A stretch of 64,000 nt of DNA from CAVSUB01 sp963816725 (lineage in GTDB: Bacteria > Acidobacteriota > Vicinamibacteria > Vicinamibacterales > 2-12-FULL-66-21), in assembly GCA_963816725.1 (NCBI GenBank), contig CAWFMC010000026.1, positions 62,001 to 126,000 of the forward strand, given 5' to 3'. Shown here one piece after another: positions 45,454-53,824 of the stretch (positions within the stretch are counted from its first letter, which is position 1; every line of letters starts with the position of its first letter). Below the pieces are notes generated by a model. That model worked only from the letters and a program-made list of their open reading frames with translations, was not told where the DNA came from and made no database searches. Made by a program: the position numbers and the translations under genes.

Positions 45454-46155
45454 TCAATTCGCTGTTTCTCCAGGCTTCAAGATCAGCACGTCGATGCCAA
45501 GCGGGTCGACCAACTCCTTGAGACGCTCCGGCGTGCCGGTCAGGATCGGGAAGGTGCCGTAGTGCATCGGGACGACCTGGCGGACGCCGAGCATCTGGCA
45601 GGCACGCGCCGCCGCGTCGGGGCCCATCGTGTAGTAATCGCCGATCGGGAGGAACGCGATCTCGGGCGCGTAGAGCTCGGCGATCAGCCGCATGTCGCCG
45701 AAGAGCGCGGTGTCGCCGGCGAAGTACACGCGCCGACCGGTCTCGAGCGTGACGACGAATCCGGCCGGTTCGCCGAGGTACACGTTGACGTCGTTCTCGA
45801 CCACGCTGCTCGTGTGCACGGCGGGGACGAGCGCGACCTGCAGGCCGGCAATGCTGATCGATCCGCCGAAGTTCAGCCCCTGGACGTTCTTCACGCCCTT
45901 ACCTTCGAGCCAATGCTTCGCCTCGTTGATCGTCACCACGGGAGCGCCCGTGGCGCGTGCCACCCCCACAACGTCGCCCGAGTGATCCGAGTGGCCGTGC
46001 GACAACAGGATCAGGTCGGCGGCGTCGATCTTCTTACGGTCCGCGGGACAGGCAGGGTTCCCTTCCAGCCACGGGTCGGTGACTATGCGTTTGCCGCCGG
46101 GAGTGGTGAGGATGAAGGTCGAGTGGCCCAGCCAGGTAATCGAGAGCGATGCCAT
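45454..46155 (-). CDS. UPF0173-family metal-dependent hydrolase (UlaG-like)
   Basis: A 233-residue metallo-beta-lactamase-fold protein. ITWLGHSTFIL at the start, SHGHSDHSGD (HxHxDH metal motif) near 55, VPAVHTSS, VYFAGDTALFGDM and VVPMHYGTF give all the expected metal ligands. Substrate of this family is mostly unknown. The ATG at 46155 is six bases after a TATACT box on the minus strand, so the message may be leaderless; the box overlaps the lipA promoter region. Confidence 0.9.
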   Translation of the reverse strand: MASLSITWLGHSTFILTTPGGKRIVTDPWLEGNPACPADRKKIDAADLILLSHGHSDHSGDVVGVARATGAPVVTINEAKHWLEGKGVKNVQGLNFGGSISIAGLQVALVPAVHTSSVVENDVNVYLGEPAGFVVTLETGRRVYFAGDTALFGDMRLIAELYAPEIAFLPIGDYYTMGPDAAARACQMLGVRQVVPMHYGTFPILTGTPERLKELVDPLGIDVLILKPGETAN

Positions 46156-46161
46156 GCGGGT

Positions 46162-46169
46162 AGTATAAT
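46162..46169. promoter_or_regulatory. overlapping divergent -10 elements
   Basis: TATAAT on the plus strand (46164-46169) lies 18 bases before the lipA ATG. TATACT on the minus strand (46167-46162) ends six bases before the hydrolase ATG. The two boxes share four base pairs, so the divergent genes probably compete for polymerase. No -35 consensus is evident for either. Confidence 0.5.
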
Positions 46170-46187
46170 TGACGGTCTAACGGCCCC

Positions 46188-47114
46188 ATGACCACCATCC
46201 CACTCCCCTTCATCCGAGGGCGCAAGACCCGGCCTGAGGCGCTGCCCAGGCAACCCAAGCCCGAGTGGCTGAAAGTGCGCGCCCCCGGGTCTGAGAATTA
46301 CCGCCGGATCAAGGGACTGATGCGGGACCTGGGCCTGCACACGGTGTGTGAGGAAGCGAACTGCCCGAACATCGGCGAGTGCTGGAACCACGGCACCGCG
46401 ACCTTCATGATCCTCGGGGGCACCTGCACGCGTTCATGCGGCTACTGCAACGTCGTGCACGGCACGCCGCAGGCCGCGGATCCCGCCGAACCCGTCAACG
46501 TCGCCAGCGCGATCCACGCGATGGCCCTGGACTACGTGGTCATCACCTCGGTCGATCGTGACGACCTGCCGGACGGCGGCGCAGCGCACTTCGCACGGAC
46601 CATCGCCGAGACCCGGGCACGCCTGCCGCAGTGCCGGATCGAGGTCCTCATTCCTGACTTCAAGGGTGACGAGCGCGCACTCCGGACCGTGCTCGAGGCG
46701 CGCCCGGACGTCCTCAACCACAACATCGAAACCGTCCCGCGCCTGTACCGCACCGCGCGACCCGGGGGCCGCTACGAGCGCGCGCTGCAGCTCCTCGACC
46801 GCTCGCGCACCATCGCACCCTCGATTCCCACCAAGTCAGGCCTGATGGTCGGACTGGGCGAGGAAATGGACGAAGTCGTCGCCACCCTCGGCGACCTCCG
46901 CGCCGCGGGTTGCCAGATCGTCACGATTGGCCAGTATCTGAGGCCGTCGCTCGCCAACCTGCCGATGTCGCGCTACTGGACGCCCTCGGAGTTCGCGGAG
47001 CTGAAGCAGATCGGTCTCGACCTCGGCTTCGGCCACGTCGAGTCCGGGCCGTTGGTGCGCAGCTCCTACCACGCGCACGAGCAGACCGAGGCGTTCGAAG
47101 CGAGCGGTCGCTGA
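46188..47114 (+). CDS. lipA: lipoyl synthase
   Basis: A 308-residue radical-SAM enzyme that inserts two sulfurs into protein-bound octanoate. The auxiliary cluster motif is CEEANCPNIGEC (C-x4-C-x5-C, about 46-57). The SAM cluster is CTRSCGYC (C-x3-C-x2-C, about 77-84). VVITSVDRDDLPDGGA, NHNIETVPRLY, KSGLMVGLGE and the C-terminal GPLVRSSYHA are all present, the last including the conserved Ser. Length is normal. It would supply lipoate for the E2 protein encoded at 49524-50993. Stop is followed by the inverted repeat element. Confidence 0.97.
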   Translation: MTTIPLPFIRGRKTRPEALPRQPKPEWLKVRAPGSENYRRIKGLMRDLGLHTVCEEANCPNIGECWNHGTATFMILGGTCTRSCGYCNVVHGTPQAADPAEPVNVASAIHAMALDYVVITSVDRDDLPDGGAAHFARTIAETRARLPQCRIEVLIPDFKGDERALRTVLEARPDVLNHNIETVPRLYRTARPGGRYERALQLLDRSRTIAPSIPTKSGLMVGLGEEMDEVVATLGDLRAAGCQIVTIGQYLRPSLANLPMSRYWTPSEFAELKQIGLDLGFGHVESGPLVRSSYHAHEQTEAFEASGR

Positions 47115-47330
47115 ACTGAACCTGAACCCAGTTGGTTCATGGGGTTCATGTGGTTCATGAAGGTTCATGAGGTTGGGTTCAGAGGTTCAAGCTAGGTCCG
47201 AGGGTTCAATGTTCGGTTCGTGGTTCAGAGCTGCCGCTGCGAGGTTCGGGAACTCTGAACCGAACCATGGGGAACGTTGAACGCAACCTCATGAACCCCA
47301 TGAACCGCCATGAACCCATGAACCGACCGG
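47115..47330. repeat. GGTTCATG repeat element with long inverted arms
   Basis: Downstream of lipA are five to eight GGTTCATG-like units in forward orientation (47131-47228). After a ~60-base centre come the same units inverted as CATGAACC (47288-47324). One 17-base arm, GGTTCATGGGGTTCATG at 47134-47150, is the perfect reverse complement of 47290-47306. The RNA could form a very long hairpin. The right arm covers the start region of the uracil-DNA glycosylase gene. Confidence 0.8.
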
Positions 47331-48032
47331 GTTCAGCACTCTCCCTCGTCCACAACGCGATCGTCACCTGTAACCGCTGTCCTCGTCTCCGCGCCTATTG
47401 CACGCGGGTCGGCGAGGTCAAGAAGGCGGCGCATCGCGACGACGTGTATTGGGCGCGGCCGGTGCCGGGATTCGGCGATCCCGCGGCGCGACTGGTCGTG
47501 ATCGGGCTGGCGCCGGCGGCGCATGGCGCCAATCGCACCGGACGCGTCTTCACCGGCGACGGCCCGGGCTCCTCGGGGGATTTCCTCATGCGGGCGATGC
47601 ACGCGGCCGGCTTCGCCAGCATCCCAACCTCCTGCCATCCGGACGACGGCCTCGTGCTGCGGGATGCATTCATCGCGGCGGCGGTGCGCTGTGCCCCACC
47701 CGACAACAAGCCGCTGCCCTCGGAAGCAGCCGCCTGCCGTCCGCATCTGGAAGCCGAGATCCGTGCGCTGCCACGCGCGCGCGTGCTGCTGTGTCTGGGC
47801 AAGATCGCGTTCGATGCGGTGTGGAGAATGCTCGACGACTGGGGCGCCGGCGTGCGGCCGCGGCCGGCGTTCGCGCACGGCGCCGTGCTATCAGGCTGGT
47901 GGCGGCTGGTCGGTGATCGCGACCTACCATCCGTCCCGGCAGAACACCAACACCGGCCGGCTGACCGCGGCGATGCTGGAGTCCGCCTTCGTCGGCGCGC
48001 GGCGTTTGCTGGCCGCCGGCGAGCGCCGTTGA
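47318..48032 (+). CDS. uracil-DNA glycosylase, family 5-like (frameshifted)
   Basis: About 237 residues after repair. It has the FeS-cluster cysteines CNRCPRLRAYC near the start, the family 5 (UdgB) segment VIGLAPAAHGANRTGR and FTGDGPGSSGDFLMRAM, a central CHPDDG, and the C-terminal uracil-recognition motif HPSRQNTNTGRLT. The last motif is in the +1 frame relative to the rest, so one extra base lies between about 47885 and 47905. The unshifted frame runs on to 48055 with a meaningless tail. It would excise uracil and similar damage. Several in-frame ATGs lie in the repeat arm; 47318 gives the shortest sensible start, 47291 another. Confidence 0.75.
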
Positions 48033-48033
48033 C

Positions 48034-49458
48034 CTACTTCCGCTTCGGACGGTAGACGTGCGTGCTCTGGCCGAAGAACACCTCAGCCGACTCCATCAGC
48101 GTCTCGGACAGGGTCGGGTGCGGATGGATGGTCATCCGCAGATCCTCGGCGTTGGCGCCCATCTCGATCGCCAGCACGCCTTCGGAGATCAACTCGCCCG
48201 CGCCCGGGCCGACAAGCCCGACGCCGAGAATGCGGCCGGTCTTCGGATCCAGCACCAGCTTGGTCATCCCGTCGGTGCGGTCGATCGTGATCGCGCGACC
48301 CGACGCCGCCCACGGGAAGCGGGTCACGGTGACCTCGATCTTCTGCTTCGCGGCTTCGCCTTCGGTCAGGCCGCACCACGCGAGCTCCGGGTCGGTGAAA
48401 ACCACCGCCGGGATGGCCAGCGGCTCGAACGCCGCCTTGTGCCCGGCGATCGCATCGATCGCGACCCGCGCCTCGTGTGATGCCTTGTGGGCCAGCATCG
48501 GCTCACCCACCACGTCGCCGATCGCATAAATCGTCGGCTCGGCCGTCCGCCGCGACGGATCCACCTCGATGAAGCCGCGCTGATTGACCTTCACGCCGGT
48601 CTTCTCGAGACCCGGGACGGCGGAGTTCGGCCGCCGTCCAATCGACACCAGCACGCGGTCGAACGTGCGCTCGTTCGGCATGCCTTCGGGCAGCTTGCCT
48701 TCGAACGTCACGCTGATCTTGTCGCCGGCTTCCTTCATGCCGGTGACCTTGGTCTCGAGCAGCACCGCCTCGCACATCGCAGTAATCCGCTTCGCGAGGA
48801 TGTTGACGAGGTCGCGATCGGCGCCAGGCAGCAGACCGTCCGTCATCTCGACGACGGTCACCTTCGAGCCCATCGCGGCGTAGACCGTGCCGAGCTCGAG
48901 GCCGATGTAGCCGCCGCCGACCACGAGCAGCGACGCCGGGACGTCGGGCAGATCGAGCGCGCCGGTCGAGTCCATGACCCGCGGACTGTCGATCGACAAC
49001 CCCGGGACCTTCGTCGGCCGGGACCCGGTGGCGATCACCGCGTGCTCGAACGTCAGAACCTGCGGGTCGCCGCCGCCGTTCGGGGTAATTTCGAGAGAGG
49101 TCGCGTCACGGAACGCCGCGGTCCCCTGGATGTAGGTGATCTTGCGGAGCTTCGCCACCTGGCCGACGCCGCCCGTCAGCTGCGACACCACCTTGTTCTT
49201 GAAGGCGCGCACCTTGTCGATGTCGATCGACGGGCGCCCGAAGCTCACGCCCCAGGCCTCGGCGTGGGCGGCCTCGTTCACGAGCGCGGCGATGTGGAGC
49301 AGCGCCTTCGACGGGATGCAGCCTCGGTAGAGGCACACACCGCCGGGGTTGGCCTCGGGATCGACCAGCGTGACCTGCATCCCGAGATCCGCGGCGTAGA
49401 AGGCGGCGGCGTACCCGCCCGGCCCGGCGCCGATGACGACGACTTGAGTGGTGGACAT
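48034..49458 (-). CDS. lpdA: dihydrolipoamide dehydrogenase (E3)
   Basis: A 474-residue flavoprotein that reoxidises dihydrolipoamide of the 2-oxoacid dehydrogenases with NAD. FAD-binding VVIGAGPGGYAAAFYA is at the start and the redox disulfide is CLYRGC (about residues 43-48). LLVVGGGYIGLELGTVYAAMG is the NAD-binding region and TIYAIGDV the second FAD motif. The catalytic His-Glu region is HPHPTLSE near the C-terminus. Encoded directly downstream of the E2 and E1 genes; its stop is 2 bases from the convergent glycosylase gene. Confidence 0.96.
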   Translation of the reverse strand: MSTTQVVVIGAGPGGYAAAFYAADLGMQVTLVDPEANPGGVCLYRGCIPSKALLHIAALVNEAAHAEAWGVSFGRPSIDIDKVRAFKNKVVSQLTGGVGQVAKLRKITYIQGTAAFRDATSLEITPNGGGDPQVLTFEHAVIATGSRPTKVPGLSIDSPRVMDSTGALDLPDVPASLLVVGGGYIGLELGTVYAAMGSKVTVVEMTDGLLPGADRDLVNILAKRITAMCEAVLLETKVTGMKEAGDKISVTFEGKLPEGMPNERTFDRVLVSIGRRPNSAVPGLEKTGVKVNQRGFIEVDPSRRTAEPTIYAIGDVVGEPMLAHKASHEARVAIDAIAGHKAAFEPLAIPAVVFTDPELAWCGLTEGEAAKQKIEVTVTRFPWAASGRAITIDRTDGMTKLVLDPKTGRILGVGLVGPGAGELISEGVLAIEMGANAEDLRMTIHPHPTLSETLMESAEVFFGQSTHVYRPKRK

Positions 49459-49523
49459 AAGAGAAGAGCTGACCAGGGAACCAGCGGCCGCGACGGCGCC
49501 GCCGGCCGGAGTGCGTCGTGGTG

Positions 49524-50993
49524 CTACAGGGACATCATGAACGGCTGCTCGAAGGCCTCGGATACCCAGCGCAGGAACCGTGCCCCGTCCGCGCCGTCGA
49601 TGACCCGGTGATCGTAGGACAACGACAGCGGCAGCAGGAGCCGCGGCTCGAAGGCCTGGCCGTTCCAGACCGGCTCCTGCGCGCCGCGCGACATCCCGAG
49701 GATTGCGACCTCGGGCCAGTTGACGATCGGCGTGAACGAGGTGCCGCCGATCCCGCCGAGATTCGTGATCGTGAAACCACCGCCCTGCATGTCGTCGAGC
49801 GACAGCTTGCCGGCGCGGGCCTTCTCCGAAGCCTTCGCCAGCTCCGCCGAGAGCTGCACGATGCCCTTCTGATCGACGTCGCGGATCACCGGGACCAGCA
49901 GGCCGCGCTCGGTGTCAACGGCGACGCCGACGTGCACGGACTTCTTATAGACGATCTCGCCGCTGGCGGTGTCGATCGACGAGTTGAAGTGCGGGAACTT
50001 GCGCAACGCGGCCGCGACGATCTTCAGGGCGATGACGGTCACGGTCAGCTTGCCACCGGCCTTCTCCGCCTGGGCGCCGAACTGCTTCCGCAGCGGCTCG
50101 ATGCCGCTGATGTCGGCCTTGTCGTGCTGAGTGACGTGCGGGATCACCCGCCACGCGTTGCCAAGGTGCTCCGCCGTCTTGCGGCGGATGTTGCTCATCG
50201 GCTTGCGCTCGACCTCTCCCCACTTCGTGAAATCGGGCAAGGCGGGTGACCCGGGCGCCGGGGCGGCCGCGCCGCCGCGGTCCGCCAACGCCGTCTTCAC
50301 GTATTGCTGCACGTCCTCGACGCCGATCCGGCCTTCCGGACCACTACCTTGGACGAGCCGAATCTCGACGCCGAGCTCGCGGGCCAGCCGGCGCACCGAG
50401 GGCGCCGCTGGGGCGGCCGGGCCGGTGGCGGCCGGTTCGGCCGGGGGAGCATGGCGCGCCCCGCTGAAGTCGACCACTTCGCCGCGTTTCTTCGGCGCTG
50501 GCGCCTCTTCCTGCGCATCGTCGGCCTCGGCGTGCGCAGGCTCGGCAACCTGCGCGGCCGGCCCCTCGACCTCGCCCTTGCCGCGCTCGGCGGCGCCAGC
50601 GCGCGCCCCTTCCGCTGATGTCTGCGGCTCGCTGTCCGCGGTCGGCTCGGCGACGACCTTGCCTTTGGGCCCGGGCTTCTTGTCGCGTCCGCCCTGGGCC
50701 TCGGCCTTCGCGGCCTCCCCCTTCGGCGCCTCCGCCTTCTTCCCCTTCGCCGCTGCGCCATCGTCGACGGTCAGGACGACCTGGCCGACCTTTACCTTGT
50801 CGCCAGGCTTGACGCGGACTTCACCCACCGTGCCGGCGACGCTGGACGGGACTTCGATGGTCGCCTTGTCGGTTTCGAGCTCGAGGACCGCCTGGTCCTT
50901 GGCGATCGTGTCGCCGGGCGAGACCAGCACGCGGACGACGTCGCCGGCGGCGATGTTCTCGCCGAGTTCAGGGAGCGTGAATTCTGTAGGCAT
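49524..50993 (-). CDS. aceF: pyruvate dehydrogenase E2 (dihydrolipoamide acetyltransferase)
   Basis: A 489-residue acyltransferase with a single N-terminal lipoyl domain, modified at the Lys of ELETDKATIEVPS (about residue 43). A long Ala/Glu/Lys-rich linker runs from about 80 to 195. The E1/E3-binding domain (VRRLARELGVEIRLVQGSG) is near 200-235. The catalytic domain ends with LSYDHRVIDGADGARFL, holding the active-site His and Asp. It carries acetyl groups to CoA. It lies between E1 and E3 in the expected order and depends on the lipA product. Confidence 0.95.
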   Translation of the reverse strand: MPTEFTLPELGENIAAGDVVRVLVSPGDTIAKDQAVLELETDKATIEVPSSVAGTVGEVRVKPGDKVKVGQVVLTVDDGAAAKGKKAEAPKGEAAKAEAQGGRDKKPGPKGKVVAEPTADSEPQTSAEGARAGAAERGKGEVEGPAAQVAEPAHAEADDAQEEAPAPKKRGEVVDFSGARHAPPAEPAATGPAAPAAPSVRRLARELGVEIRLVQGSGPEGRIGVEDVQQYVKTALADRGGAAAPAPGSPALPDFTKWGEVERKPMSNIRRKTAEHLGNAWRVIPHVTQHDKADISGIEPLRKQFGAQAEKAGGKLTVTVIALKIVAAALRKFPHFNSSIDTASGEIVYKKSVHVGVAVDTERGLLVPVIRDVDQKGIVQLSAELAKASEKARAGKLSLDDMQGGGFTITNLGGIGGTSFTPIVNWPEVAILGMSRGAQEPVWNGQAFEPRLLLPLSLSYDHRVIDGADGARFLRWVSEAFEQPFMMSL

Positions 50994-51014
50994 CAGTAGT
51001 CGTGGTGGTCCTGG

Positions 51015-53690
51015 TTACGCGCGGGCGGGGTTGGCCTTCTCGGTATCGATGCCGAAGTCCTTGATGGCCTGCGCCACCACCGTGCGATCGATCTGACCGG
51101 TCTCCATCAATTCGGCGAGCGTCGCCAACGCGACGAAGCGGCCGTCCACTTCGAAGAACTCGCGCAGGTCGGCGCGGTCCTCGCTGCGGCCGAAGCCGTC
51201 GGTCCCGAGGGAGCGCAGCCGCCGCGGCAGCCAGCGATCGATCGAGTCCGGCAGGATCTTCAGATAGTCAGACGCGGCGATCAGGACGCCCGGTGCGTCC
51301 TTCAGCATCTGCGTGACGTGCGGGACGCGCGGCGTCTCGGTCGGATGGAGCATGTTCCATCGCTCGCAGGCGTGCCCGTCGCGATAGAGCTCCTGGTAGC
51401 TGGTCACGCTCCACACGTCGGCGGCCACATCGTACTTCTCGAGGAGCTTCTGCCCGGCGAGCACCTCGTTCATGATCGCGCCGCTGCCGAGCAGTTGCGC
51501 CTTCAGCTTGGCCTTCGGATTCGCCGCCGACTTGAGTTTGTAGAGCCCCTTCAGGATCCCCTCAGCCGCCCCTTCCGGCATCGCCGGCATCGCGTACTGC
51601 TCGTTCATCACCGTCAGGTAGTAGTAGATGCTCTCCTGCTCGACGTACATCCGGCGGATGCCGTCCTTGATGATGACCGCGAGCTCGTAGGCGAACGCCG
51701 GGTCGAACGAGATGCAGTTCGGGACCGTGGACGAGATCACGTGCGTGTGGCCGTCCTGGTGCTGCAGCCCCTCGCCGGCGAGGGTCGTCCGGCCGGCCGT
51801 GCCGCCGAGGAGGAAGCCGCGCGCCCGCATGTCGCCGGCCGCCCACATCAGGTCGCCGACCCGCTGGAATCCGAACATCGAGTAGTAGATGAAGAATGGG
51901 ATGGTGTTGACGCCGTGTGATGCGTAGGCGGTGCCGGCGGCGATGAAGGAGGACATCGAGCCGGCCTCGGTGATCCCTTCCTCGAGAATCTGGCCGTCCT
52001 GTGCTTCCTTGTAATAAAGCAGGGTGTCCATGTCGACCGGCTCGTACTTCTGGCCGACGTGCGAGTAAATCCCCACCGCGCGGAACAGCGACTCCATGCC
52101 GAAGGTGCGCGCCTCGTCCGGCACGATCGGCACGATCAGGTTGCCGATGTCCTTGTCGCGCAGCAACTTCGACAGGATGCGGACGAAGACCATGGTGGTC
52201 GAGGCCTTGCGGTCCCCGGTGCCCTTGTAGAACTCGTCGAAGAGTCCCTCCATCGGCGCCTTGACCGGCGGCGCCGTGACCTTGCGCGACGGCACGAACC
52301 CGCCAAGGGCTGTGCGGCGCTCGCGCATGTAGGCGAGCTCGGGGCTGTCGTCCGGCGGACGATAGAACGGAGCATCGGCGATTTCCTGATCGGAAATCGG
52401 AATGCCGAAGCGGGTGCGGAAGATCCGCAGATCGCTCTCGTTCATCTTCTTCTGCTGGTGCGTGATGTTCTTGCCCTCACCCGCCTCGCCGAGCCCGTAA
52501 CCCTTGATCGTGCGGGCCAGGACTACTGTCGGCTGTCCTTTGTGAGTGGTCGCGACGCGGTAGGCGTTGTAGACCTTGACCGGATCATGGCCACCGAGCC
52601 GCAACTTGGCCAGCTGCTCGTCGGAGATGTGCTTGACCATCTCGAGCAGCCGCGGGTCAGTGCCGAAGAAGTGCTCGCGGAAGTACGCGCCGCCCTGCAC
52701 GGCGTACTTCTGATACTGCCCGTCGACGATCTCGCCCATCCGCTGCGCCAGCAGGTCGCCATGATCGTTGGCGAAGAGCGGATCCCAGTCGGAACCCCAC
52801 AGGACCTTGACGACGTTCCAGCCGGCGCCGCGGAAGGTGCCCTCGAGCTCCTGAATGATCTGCCCGTTACCGCGAACCGGCCCGTCGAGCCGCTGCAGGT
52901 TGCAGTTGATCACGAAGATCAGGTTGTCGAGCTTTTCGCGTGCGGCGAGGCCGATCGCGCCAAGGGTCTCGGGTTCGTCGGTTTCACCGTCACCCAGGAA
53001 CGCCCACACCTTCGTGTCGGACGGCTGCTTCAGCCCGCGATCTTCCAGGTAGCGATTGAAGCGCGCCTGGTAGATCGACATGATCGGGCCGAGCCCCATC
53101 GACACCGTCGGGAATTCCCAGAAATCCGGCATCAGCCACGGATGCGGGTACGACGACAGGCCACCGCCGTCGGCCAGCTCCTGGCGGAAATTGTGCAGCT
53201 TCTCCACCGACAGCCGGCCTTCGAGAAACGCGCGCGCGTAGATGCCGGGCGAGGCGTGCCCCTGGAAGTAGATCTGATCGCCGTTGCCGTCCTCGTCCTT
53301 GCCGCGGAAGAAGTGGTTGAAGGCCACCTCGTACAACGTGGCCGCCGAGGCGTAGGTCGAAATGTGGCCGCCGATCCCGTCCGAGGCGCGGTTGGCCCGG
53401 ACGACCATGGCCATCGCATTCCAGCGGACGAGGCTCTTGATCCGGCGCTCGATCTCCTGGCTGCCCGGAAACGGCACCTGGTCTTCGCCGCGAATCGTAT
53501 TGACATAGGGAGTGACCGCCGTGAACGGGAGTCCCGCGCCCGCCACCCGGGCATGGTCACGAAGCCGCTCCAGCAGGCGCTGCACGCGGCCGCGGTCGCC
53601 CTGCTGGATCACGTAATCGAGCGACTCCAGCCACTCGCGCTGTTCCAGAGCCTCGAGCTCGGACGTGTCGCGGGATGCGATATTCCTCAT
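51015..53690 (-). CDS. aceE: pyruvate dehydrogenase E1 (homodimeric AceE type)
   Basis: An 891-residue thiamine-diphosphate enzyme that decarboxylates pyruvate and reductively acetylates E2. The TPP-binding motif runs GDGETDEPETLGAIGLA near 231 and ends NCNLQ. GHASPGIYARAFLEGRL is near 147 and HVISSTVPNCISFDPAFAYE near 650. Length matches E. coli AceE (887), so it is the single-chain form, not E1 alpha/beta. It is first in the E1-E2-E3 run and is divergent from the M49-like peptidase gene, with 134 bases between. Confidence 0.97.
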   Translation of the reverse strand: MRNIASRDTSELEALEQREWLESLDYVIQQGDRGRVQRLLERLRDHARVAGAGLPFTAVTPYVNTIRGEDQVPFPGSQEIERRIKSLVRWNAMAMVVRANRASDGIGGHISTYASAATLYEVAFNHFFRGKDEDGNGDQIYFQGHASPGIYARAFLEGRLSVEKLHNFRQELADGGGLSSYPHPWLMPDFWEFPTVSMGLGPIMSIYQARFNRYLEDRGLKQPSDTKVWAFLGDGETDEPETLGAIGLAAREKLDNLIFVINCNLQRLDGPVRGNGQIIQELEGTFRGAGWNVVKVLWGSDWDPLFANDHGDLLAQRMGEIVDGQYQKYAVQGGAYFREHFFGTDPRLLEMVKHISDEQLAKLRLGGHDPVKVYNAYRVATTHKGQPTVVLARTIKGYGLGEAGEGKNITHQQKKMNESDLRIFRTRFGIPISDQEIADAPFYRPPDDSPELAYMRERRTALGGFVPSRKVTAPPVKAPMEGLFDEFYKGTGDRKASTTMVFVRILSKLLRDKDIGNLIVPIVPDEARTFGMESLFRAVGIYSHVGQKYEPVDMDTLLYYKEAQDGQILEEGITEAGSMSSFIAAGTAYASHGVNTIPFFIYYSMFGFQRVGDLMWAAGDMRARGFLLGGTAGRTTLAGEGLQHQDGHTHVISSTVPNCISFDPAFAYELAVIIKDGIRRMYVEQESIYYYLTVMNEQYAMPAMPEGAAEGILKGLYKLKSAANPKAKLKAQLLGSGAIMNEVLAGQKLLEKYDVAADVWSVTSYQELYRDGHACERWNMLHPTETPRVPHVTQMLKDAPGVLIAASDYLKILPDSIDRWLPRRLRSLGTDGFGRSEDRADLREFFEVDGRFVALATLAELMETGQIDRTVVAQAIKDFGIDTEKANPARA

Positions 53691-53824
53691 CAGATCAGAA
53701 TCCTCGGTCCGGTGCGGGGTCCCAGGAGGGGAAATCTTTCCGGACTACAATCCTCGTATTCTAGACCTGGGACGGAATCCGGGCAACGGAGGTCACCGCC
53801 TCATCGGCCCTTTCCGCGCAAGCC

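Noticed and set aside
43802..45562. A 586-codon plus-strand frame across the pheA region
   Set aside because: It lies opposite a clear prephenate dehydratase and reads through non-coding repeats; no domain is visible.
47115..47330. CRISPR-like array of GGTTCATG units
   Set aside because: Units are 7-10 bases, contiguous and inverted in the second half, with no unique spacers and no cas genes.
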